Shown in pieces: positions 55,796 to 64,000 of a stretch of DNA of 64,000 nt. The stretch spans positions 7,748,001-7,812,000 of the forward strand of contig NC_059414.1 of the NCBI RefSeq assembly GCF_905220565.1, given 5' to 3'. The position numbers and the translations under genes are program-made. Each line of letters starts with the position of its first letter. The stretch's first letter is position 1. This stretch comes from Melitaea cinxia. Lineage: Eukaryota; Arthropoda; Insecta; Lepidoptera; Nymphalidae. Under the pieces are notes generated by a model. The model was given only the letters and a program-made list of their open reading frames with translations. It was not told the DNA's origin and did not search any database.

Positions 55796-56370
55796 ATGAA
55801 TAGTGAAGAAAAAGGTAAGTGATAAAACTTAAAATGTCAAATTAATATTTTCTTATTATTAATAATGATTATTTCTTTCTATTAATTATTTTTGTAGCTG
55901 TTGACATGGAAATGATTTGTGATTTATTGGATAAACTCGTTCTGCAACAGTTGCATCTCATAGAGGATAAAATGTGCTGTGAACTTAATATTGAAACTGG
56001 TATCAATAATGGGTGCATTCATTTAGCTAAATCTAGATACATAATGGGTCAGAATTCAGTTAGTAAGGAAAGACTTCCAACAGAGAGCAGTCCAGAATTT
56101 TCAGCTTCTGTAACCTGTGATTCTATTTTAGAAGATAATGTAAAACAACTGAAAATCTCCAATGCAGATACTGGTTCCTGTGTTGTAAATCCATTAAATT
56201 GGTTTGGTGTCCTGGTCCCACAAAATTTACACAAGTCTAAGGATATTTTTAAAAATACTGTAAATTATGTTGTTGAATGTGTTAATATTCAGTTAAAAAT
56301 ACTTGAAAACATCAGTAATATTGAAGCATTGAAGAAATACAAGAGTACTATTTCAAATAGGTCTACATAA
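55796..56370 (+). CDS. CCDC115: CCDC115 / Vma22-like V-ATPase assembly factor
   Basis: Two exons, 55796-55814 and 55898-56370, join in frame to 163 residues; the first exon encodes only MNSEEK plus one base. The N-terminal helix (MEMICDLLDKLVLQQLHLIE) and the family blocks LAKSRYIMGQNSVS and NPLNWFGVLVPQNLHKSKDI match CCDC115. A C-terminal coiled coil follows. CCDC115 is the animal counterpart of yeast Vma22; with TMEM199 it helps assemble the V-ATPase Vo sector in the ER-Golgi. The length is close to the human protein (180). It is divergent from SAFB. Confidence 0.88.
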
Positions 56371-57361
56371 AAATAAAATATTGTACTTTTTCTTCTTAAT
56401 TCCTTTATTTGAACAGTGACAAAACTGCTATTTATATTTCAGTAACATGTAAATGGTAACATTGTATAAGCAAGATGTTTGCGTAATTAATTTAATGATA
56501 CAAAATTAATCAATGTACAAATACTGTTTCAGAAGTAAAAAAATATTTTTATTTTGAATGTTTGTGTTATTTTTTAATACATATTTAAGTACTATATAAT
56601 TTTACAAAACAAATTAAACAATTTTATTTAGGTACGTTTTTTGTTGATTATTTTATGACAAGAAATTCAAAAATAATTTACAACATTAAAATCTATGTAT
56701 TCTAAATAGCTAAAGTATTTCAGAAGTGTAGAATATACATTTTTTTGATTGTCATGTGGTACAGAGTTAAAAATGTAATAAGTATATATACTTTGTCTAA
56801 CAGCTTTAATTTAAAAGGTCTTCTTGAAAAAAAAGTCCTTTGAGCAAATAAATTTCATGTCAATAAAATTTTACACACATACATATGAGTTTACGATAAC
56901 TTGACCATTTGATGTCAGGAAAATTTTCTTAGTTAAAATAGACATTTGAAAACATTGTTGTGTTTTTGAATCGAGACAGTATTTTATAATAAATAAATAA
57001 AAAAGTGAAATGTATTTTAAATATTAATAAAATTATTTTAAATATGAATGTATTTTAAATATTAATATAATAAAGCAAAATGTTAATTATTTGACTGATT
57101 CTTAAAATTATTGGAATGAAACATGAATGTGAATTTTTTTAACATTTTAGGATTTAAGTTATTTTTGATCACAATGAAAAAGTAGAACCAAATTAGAATA
57201 ATTTATGTATAATTTCTTAACACACAGTACAGAGCGCAGATACTTATTGACAACTTTTTTTTTCTTAGTTAAAATTTTTCACAGCAGAGTTCTACATTCA
57301 ATGATTAATAGTAAACAAAATATTACAAAAGAAAGTAGATCATAATTTACACTATATAGGT
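56371..57361. other. 3' region of CCDC115, AT-rich
   Basis: An AATAAAATA signal follows the stop codon by about 10 bp (56372-56380), a plausible poly(A) signal. Beyond that no gene or recognised repeat is seen. Confidence 0.5.
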
Positions 57362-57746
57362 TGTTCGACTACTACCTGCGTTCATTTAAATGGGGGGGAG
57401 GGGGGGGTTATATATGAGATACTGTGTCAACGTACTTTGCATAACCATCTAATACTATTCTTAACCAAAAAAAAGAAACGCCGATAAAGTGAAATATTTA
57501 CTAACTGCAAACGAAGATCAATATATGGAAACAGATTCTTTTTCTCGTAGAATGTTTTTTATTGTAAGTTCTAGCCGTAATTAGGCGGTCACGAAAGTTA
57601 TCATGTGGAGTGCAGTAGCTCGTCTATTTAAACATAGTCAAATTTAAAAAAAGGGTTATGATTTTTTCACGCGGAACGTGATCTTTTTTCGTACAACCAT
57701 TACCACTGTACCCCCCATTTGAAGGAACGCAGTTAGTAGTCGAACA
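57362..57746. mobile_element. 385-bp MITE with TGTTCGACTACTA ends
   Basis: The left end TGTTCGACTACTACCTGCG and the right end (inverse TGTTCGACTACTAACTGCG) extend about 35 bp into an AAATGGGGGG run. Nothing is encoded. The target duplication is not certain. Confidence 0.65.
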
Positions 57747-58024
57747 CTAATTTTCACAAAAATCATAAATATTTTTAATCACTTAAGTATATAAAAACAA
57801 TGGATTCCATATTTGTTAATTTTAAATAGTTTAATAAAAGAATTAAGTACTTTAAGATAACTTATTTTCTAAAAGCTTCTTTTAAAGAAGCTCGAAATTA
57901 TTAAAATGCAATATGGCTATTTTCAATCTAAAGTAACATTTTGTGCTTAATATTTGCCAGCTACCATGACTAGACATGTGAGCTTGACTTCACTTGAAAA
58001 AGTCGCAACAAAAAATACACTTTA

Positions 58025-58388
58025 TAATAATTGTGTTTGCAGGCAAACGAAGAAAAACCGACTTCAATTATATCGACAAGTAATATAACGTAGGTAGACG
58101 AAAAAATAGTCAAGTAAATACGCATTATCAAAGATTACTCCAAAAGTTGTAATCAGATCTCGATAAAATTTAAATGTGTGTTAAATTTTTGAGAGTTTGC
58201 CTCGATTTCTGTGGGATCCCATCGTCAGATCCTGGTTTCCTTATCATGGTACCAAACTAGGGATATCTCCTTTCCAACAAAAAAAGAATTATCGAAATCG
58301 GTTCATAAATGACGGAGTTATCCCCGAACATACATTAAATATATACGGTCGAATTGAGTAACCTCCTCCTTTTTTTGAAATAGGTTAA
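58025..58388 (-). repeat. AACCGACTTC repeat, copy 7 (inverted)
   Basis: Runs from TAATTGTGTTTGCAGGCAAA to the degenerate end TTTTTTTGAAATAGGTT, with the internal ATCCTGGTTTCCTTATCATG module present once. Confidence 0.75.
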
Positions 58389-58437
58389 AAAGAAATAGGT
58401 ATACTTATTGAAACAGTGAATTAAAAAAATCGAGTGT

Positions 58438-58618
58438 GCTCTAGACCACACGATTGAAGTAAAACTTACAATACGTAACTATCTCTATCTTCACTAACTT
58501 ATATCTCACTCTCAAATTCCGTTCGCCTCGCCCGATCACACTTTTCGCAACGCTCTCGTCACGTATTCATCAGCTTACTTCCTAAGTCAAGTGTGCGTAA
58601 AGAAGTTTTACTTCAATT
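58438..58618 (-). repeat. Fragment of the 6763-8592 hAT family
   Basis: Matches the subterminal part of both hAT copies (CGTTCGCCTCGCCCGATCAC, GTGTGCGTAAAGAAGTTTTA) but lacks the ATCGATA end and the transposase part. Confidence 0.6.
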
Positions 58619-58619
58619 A

Positions 58620-59562
58620 AAAAATGTTATTTTAAAAAATAATTAGACATATAATTATTTAACTAAAAGTCTAAAATAAAGAAATGAAGCCGACTAAACC
58701 AGGAATGATCTAGTAACATGGCACGCATTTTGAACGCTCGCGGTGACAGAGACGGGATTGCTCTTCGCACATAGTATTTTCATTGCTTGCGCATTTTTGC
58801 GGTTCACGTTCGATGCACCCTAATAGGACGATTATATGTATGATTTTATGTAATAAAATGAAAATAAATGAAATATTAGTATTTAGTACTCATCCATGAA
58901 ATAAAGATTATTCTGGTATTGGTGGTAGCCATTTCGTTGTAAGTAAAGTAAATAAAATGGATTTTTAATCGACTGACAAATTGGTACCAAAGATTTAGCA
59001 CACCGGAAACAAGGTGAAAGGATACGAATCACGAAAGGAGCACGAATGGCAGTTTTGGTGCGAAGGGCGAATTACCAATCATTATAAGACAACACGATTA
59101 TCGCTGTAACCCCTTACCTTTACCCCTGTACCTCCCTGCCTACCATAAACCATTAAAGCGACCCAAAATTCGCTTCTGCTTAGAAACTTTAGCGTTCAAC
59201 ATTCGTGCCGATAACATTACAATTAGTGAAAGTATAGTACCTACTACTAAATGATTGACTATTTTAACATTTTTTATTATTATTTTGGTGTTGTAAAGTT
59301 TTTTGGTAGTTTAAATTGTATAATAATAATTTGAACCTATATTGATTATTATTCTGAAAGTAATACCGTCGCGAATAATATTTACAAAATATATATAAAA
59401 GCAACAAAAAAATCTGCAAACCTAGCAGCTTAGTAATATGTATATCAACTGTATCTGTTTATATAATAGGTACCTAATTATACATATTTTGCAAATGAAA
59501 TGAAATAAATAAAGAAAAAAGTAAAGTTGTCGCATATTCAAAAGCATAAATACAACATTACA
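58620..59562. other. Intergenic, no feature recognised
   Basis: Mixed AT-rich sequence with a slightly GC-richer patch (58720-58830). No convincing ORF, RNA gene or shared repeat. Confidence 0.4.
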
Positions 59563-59971
59563 AAAACCGGCCAAGTGCGAGTCGGACTCACGCACCGAGA
59601 GTCCCGTACAAACATTATTATTAAAAATATTTTTAATATATGATATAACAAAATTTATGCTTTTCACAATTTTTCCTTTATCTGTGCTATAAGACGTTAC
59701 TTTGTATCAAATTTCAAGATTCTGAGTTCAAGGGAAGTACCTGTAGGTTTTAATTCACTTGCGGGTGTCAAAAATTTGCAGTATATAAGTGGCTGTATCT
59801 TTTGATTGATTTTTTCACAGCTCCAAGGGACAGTAGATCTGAGTTTTTGATATGAATTTCAGCTTGATACATCCACGTGTTCCCGAGAATAAAGGTCTTG
59901 ACAGACAGAGGGACAACTAAGTGATCTTATAAGGGACCCGTTTTTTCCTTTTGAGGTACGGAACCCTAGAA
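59563..59971 (+). repeat. Lepidopteran MITE-like repeat (CCGGCCAAGTGCGAGTCGGA)
   Basis: Starts AAAACCGGCCAAGTGCGAGT and ends TTTTGAGGTACGGAACCCTA. The GAGTCCCGTAC motif near the left and GTACGGAACCC near the right are inverted. It is a well-known abundant lepidopteran repeat; no coding capacity. Confidence 0.65.
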
Positions 59972-61857
59972 AACAATCGTAACATATAAATAACAATCCA
60001 CTTTGAATAACTTAAAGAATACTTTTATTCAACCTTGCAATTCATCGATTCATCAGGTTTCGTTCATAAACATGGGCAACAACGAAGTAAGCATAATAAA
60101 TTTAACTTTTTTTTTCTTAATAATTCTTGACATGCAACTATAATAATAATTAAAACATTCTATCTTTGCGTTAATCAGTATCTAAATACTTCATGAAAAC
60201 ATATTTTAATGGACGCGAATAGTAATAGTATTTTTAATTAAATCATTGTGATAATACTCATCTCAGGCACAAATCTCTCACAAAAGTCGCACAAACCTAG
60301 TTTATTTTATTAATTTTATTCTACATCAGCCCCTTTGTGAGAACGAACGAGTATTATTTTTATTACTATATTTGGAATGTATTTTTTAAGTACAATTTTA
60401 TTAATAGTAGGTAAACTGTAAAAAAAACAACTTACACAAAATGTAAATGACTTAATAATAATAATAACAATAACAATAATTTATTAAATATCTGTAGAAA
60501 ATATACGTAATAAATTAAACAATTTTTTTAAAACTACAACTAAAATTTAAGTAACGCTTGTGCTTCTTAGAACGAGGTTGTCTTTTGAGAATAACATTTA
60601 CGTCGTTCAGTCGTTGTGCACGACAATATTTTTTAATGAATTAATTATAGACTAGTTAGTATTTATCAATACTTTATGTTTAATTTGTGGTAACTCATAT
60701 CATCTGAAAAAGTCGCTCTTACGATATGACAATAAAGCTCGAGAATAATGTGCGTTTAATGAGGTTCATAAAACATATTTTTTACAATGACGAATTTGTT
60801 AAGACCCCATTTGTATAATTTATGTATAATAGCTCTATGGTTTTGCGTTACTTTTGGTTGACAGCTAGATAAACTCTCCGAAGCTATCAATTGTAATGTT
60901 TTAAAATTTAAATTCTACGTAATTGTAGTTTGATTAACCGCGTTACAGGACGTTTACAATGTTTATTAATTGACAGGTGCTACTGGGTGTATCAATTGGT
61001 TCTTATTTTATATAGGTATATTGACAAATTATTTGAAACCAAACGTAACTGAAGGCAAAGTTGATTGAAATTTCATCAGTTTTATTTCAGTCGCAGTTGA
61101 CTTTAATAAAAAAAAATTCTCTTTTACGATTTTACGGTTTTAACGTTTAAATATAGATTTAACTGTCAACTTAATTGCATCACCTTCAAACATGATCAGT
61201 GGTTAATCGTTTTTATTGCGTTCGTAGACGTTCAATTGTAATTGTCAATCACGTATCGTTTATTATAATGGATCGTTTCGGTTTGCTTAAAAACGTTACA
61301 TTTAATCGAAAACAGTTAATGCCGTGCTTAGGTAAAACCGGTAAAAGGATCTGAGAAAATGAAGTTCTAAGTTTTATAATATTATTATGAATACATTATT
61401 TTGTATTATATTTAATTTATTGTACAATTGTAACCATAAAAGAAATGCAATGACGTCAAAATTTTATAAAATCAGCCTAACCTAAGCACGGATCAGTAGC
61501 ATTGGGTCCTATATTAAATAACGCGATTTATTACTACCGTTACTGATCATTTTCTTATCTTATTAATAAGTACCGAGAAGTAACAAGGGCACTACATTTT
61601 TTTTTCATGACAGATTGATATTCATCGATATCGATGGGCCTCTGTCGCAATGTGTGCAGTGGTATATTTTAAGATTCAGCATCCCGGGCACTTTTTAATT
61701 TGCCGCCCCGTAAATTAAGGGAAAAAGACAAAAGCAGTGTATTTATATGAATGGCTTGTGCCGCCTCTCGCACAGTGCCGCTTCGGGCCATGAACATTTT
61801 GGCCGTAGGGTAAATACGCCCTTGCCGATACCGATGGCCTTCTGTCGCATGTGTGTA
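59972..61857. other. Intergenic, AT-rich
   Basis: About 1.9 kb without recognised genes. Near 61620-61660 a short stretch (ATCGATGGGCCTCTGTCGC) resembles 61828-61850, so a diverged local duplication is possible. Confidence 0.4.
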
Positions 61858-62034
61858 CTACTGCAGGGGTGGACGCTGGTCGGGCGAGGTACGCCAGTCA
61901 GTGCGCGTGCAGGCGCCATCGCGCCACCACGCCTGCACATCCACGTAGTGTGCGCTGCGCTGGCGGCGCGCGCCTGCGTGCACCATCGCACACACGCGGC
62001 AGAAAAAGTACGTGTTGATGAACTCGCCCGTGCC
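61858..62034 (-). CDS. Orphan terminal exon-like ORF, unrecognised protein
   Basis: On the minus strand a consensus acceptor (TATCAG) at 62035 precedes an open frame of 58 codons ending at TAG 61858-61860. It reads GTGEFINTYFFCRVCAMVHA and ends WRTSPDQRPPLQ. The codons are GC-rich (third positions mostly G/C), unlike the surroundings but like the 3' exons of SAFB. This suggests a genuine coding exon or a processed fragment. I do not recognise the protein. Upstream exons would lie beyond the SINE and LINE, or outside the window. Confidence 0.35.
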   Translation of the reverse strand, partial: GTGEFINTYFFCRVCAMVHAGARRQRSAHYVDVQAWWRDGACTRTDWRTSPDQRPPLQ

Positions 62035-62084
62035 CTGATAAGGATAATTTGTTAAAACGGGACCATATGACTGATGACACGTTG

Positions 62085-62320
62085 GCGCAACGGTCACAAT
62101 ACTGGTTTATGGCTGTTGCGCTGGCGGTTGCGGGTTCGATCCCTGCACATGATAAACATTTGTATTGGCCATACAGATGTTTGGCGTGGTCTGAGTGTTT
62201 GTACAGTCCTTGTGGGTCACCCCACCGTGCCTCGGAGAGCACGTTAAGCTGTTGGTCCCGGTTGTTATCATGTACACCTAATAGCGATCGTTACTCATAG
62301 TAGGGAAATACAGCAGAATT
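62085..62320 (+). repeat. tRNA-derived SINE, type 1 (best copy)
   Basis: The head has TGGCGCAACGGTCACAATAC (A-box-like) and GCGGGTTCGATCCCTGC (B box). The body has TTGGCCATACAGATGTTTGG and GTGCCTCGGAGAGCACG; the tail has GTTGTTATCATGTACACC and ATAGCGATCGTTACTCATAG. Inverted copies at 44150-44400 and 48395-48600. Confidence 0.75.
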
Positions 62321-62584
62321 GAGAGCCTCATCCTTTTTTATCCAGTAAAAAATCAAATAAACAAAACCTTGATCAAAATTCTCTTGCAGACGTGCGTTTG
62401 TTTATTATTTATACATATATTTATTGTTAATCAGAATGATTACAATGTAATTTACACGTCAATAAAAATCAATAACGGTCAATTATTTTGAAAAACAACA
62501 ATTGCACCATCGGAAATGAATTTTGAGCTAGTTATTGTTTATTTGAATTTTCTACCTTCCTCTTTTTTATTCAAACAATCGTCA

Positions 62585-62770
62585 ATTTAAATTATAGTCG
62601 GTTGCAAGCCTGTCGGAGCTTACAACCGAATGCGGAGCTTACAAATGTAAGCTCCGCAGTCAGTTGTAAGCTCCAGGTAGTTGTAAACCCCAGTCAGTTG
62701 TAAGCTCCCAGTCAGTTGTAAGTCCCCAGTCAGTTGTAAGCCCCCAATCAGTTATAAAGCCTCGTTAGCC
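62585..62770. repeat. Minisatellite (CAGTCAGTTGTAAGCTCC) with a perfect hairpin
   Basis: Five to seven imperfect units of 18-21 bp. At its left edge 62632-62657 is a perfect inverted repeat with 12-bp arms (GCGGAGCTTACA) and a 2-base loop. Confidence 0.8.
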
Positions 62771-62810
62771 GTTAGACGGATACCTAGACATTACATCACT
62801 CACTCACTTC

Positions 62811-64000
62811 AGCCTATGGCAGTCCACTGTTGGATGTCCAGCAGGCCTCCCCACGTTCGCGCCTGACATCCCGGTTTTCCGCAATCTTCATCCAGCCCAC
62901 ACCAGCAATCTTACGTAGATCGGCGGTTCAACGGGCCGGAGGACGTCCGACACTGCATTTGCCAAGACGCGGTCTCCACTCTAGGACCCGTCTACTCCAA
63001 CGGCCATCGGTCCTGCGACACAGATGACCAGCCCACTGCCACTTCAACTTGCTAATTCTGTGGGCTATGTTGGTTACTTTCGTTCTCTCGCGGATAGTCT
63101 CATTTCTAATCCTGTCTTTGAGAGAGACCCCAAGCATAGCCCGTTCCATTGCACGTTGAGCGACTTTAAACTTGTGGACCAGTCCCTTGGTCAGTGTCCA
63201 CGTCTCGGCTCCGTATGTTAACACAGGCAGGACGCATTGTTCGAAAACTTTTGTCTTCAAGCATTGCGGAATCTTCGAAGTGAAGACTCGACGGAGTCTG
63301 CCAAACGCCGCCCAGCCCAACCGAATCCTCCTATCGGCCTCCTTCTCGAAGCTGTTGCGGCCTAGTTGGATAGTATGGCCTAGGTAAATATAATCCTGAA
63401 CAACTTTGAGAAGGGTACCATCGACCGATACCGGTATCGGTATGACTTGGTTGTTAAACATAACTTTCGTCTTATCCAAGTTCATACAGAGACCGACACG
63501 TCGGGAGGACTCGTTTAGGCCGGCCAGCATTTGGCCTAACTCATCCAGCGTCTCCGCAAAGATGACAATATCGTCGGCGAAACGAAGATGAGAGATAAAT
63601 TCACCGTTGGCGTTAATGCTTCATTCTCCCCAATCTAAGCTCTTAAAGACATCCTCCAGCGCAGTGGTGAACAGTTTCGGTGATATTACATCTCCCTCTC
63701 TTACCCCACGCCGGAGGGAAATAGGTCCTGTTCTCCGGTCCTGGACATGAACGGTCATCGTCGCCGCGTCGTACATACATTTCAGTATCTCGATATATCG
63801 CCAGTCGATATGACATCTCTGCAGAGATTTCAGGACAGCCCAGGTCTCGACAGAGTCGAAGGCTTTCTCGTAGTCTACAAATGCCATACACAGCGGTTGA
63901 TTATATTCTTCTGTCTTTTAAATAGTCTGCAGAATAGTATGGATGTGGTCCACGGTGCTGTAGCCATTTCGAAACCCAGCCTGCTCTGGTGGTTGGAATT
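62811..64000 (-). pseudogene. RTE-type LINE reverse transcriptase, C-terminal part (runs off the right edge)
   Basis: On the minus strand from the window end: QAGFRNGYSTVDHIHTI, a stop, then MAFVDYEKAFDSVETWAVLK (63887) and RRGVREGDVISPKLFTTALE. The catalytic LRFADDIVIF follows (about 63560-63590). An in-frame TGA near 63625 separates the two halves. The thumb and tail follow (LAGLNESSRRVGLCMNLDKT, VLPVLTYGAETWTL, AHRISKLKWQWAGHLCRRTD, RPRLGKCSVGRPPAR) to about 62820. This arrangement is typical of the abundant endonuclease-reverse transcriptase LINEs of Lepidoptera (RTE clade or close). The 5' part lies beyond 64000. Confidence 0.88.

Noticed and set aside
62085..62160. tRNA gene
   Set aside because: The A/B-box-like segments belong to a SINE: the body and tail recur at 44150-44400 and 48395-48600, and no cloverleaf with an acceptor stem closes.

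Overview
This is an AT-rich insect nuclear window, almost certainly from a moth or butterfly. The evidence is spliced genes with short GT-AG introns, clear orthologues of animal proteins, and typical lepidopteran interspersed repeats: RTE- and jockey-type LINEs, tRNA-derived SINEs with a B box, hAT and piggyBac-like MITEs, and a very common repeat whose ends read AACCGACTTC / GAAGTCGGTT. Only six or seven genuine host genes are present. They occupy about a third of the window, and the rest is layered transposon sequence.

Layout. 1-5310: a decayed non-LTR retrotransposon split by a complete two-gene DNA transposon (357-4409; THAP/DDE transposase plus YqaJ-type nuclease; AT target duplication), the best-preserved mobile element here. 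5500-14510: nested MITEs, a hAT remnant, a decayed LINE and a 3.7 kb hAT-type composite with a perfect 8-bp target duplication. 14705-21390: a compact block of four host genes: SARNP (+), SAMTOR (-), an SRI-like protein (+) and HMCES (-). 21597-28569: another transposon nest. 28885-32758: a DELE1-like Sel1-repeat gene. 34902-38914: a 4 kb TIR transposon of uncertain superfamily with a broken transposase. 39034-54855 (-): a 17-exon SAFB gene whose introns hold a piggyBac-like element, SINEs, a 132-bp array copied from its own exon and a 130-bp satellite-like array. 55796-56370: CCDC115/Vma22. 56371-64000: intergenic repeats, one orphan exon-like ORF and an RTE-type reverse transcriptase running off the right edge.

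How the genes relate. The host genes are housekeeping functions with no operon logic: mRNP packaging (SARNP), methionine/SAM sensing for mTORC1 (SAMTOR), abasic-site protection (HMCES), mitochondrial stress relay (DELE1), nuclear RNA and scaffold binding (SAFB) and V-ATPase assembly (CCDC115). Two head-to-head pairs (SAMTOR/SRI-like and SAFB/CCDC115) may share promoters. Exon boundaries were placed by hand from GT-AG sites and checked for reading-frame continuity. No database search was run, so family names rest on recognised motifs.
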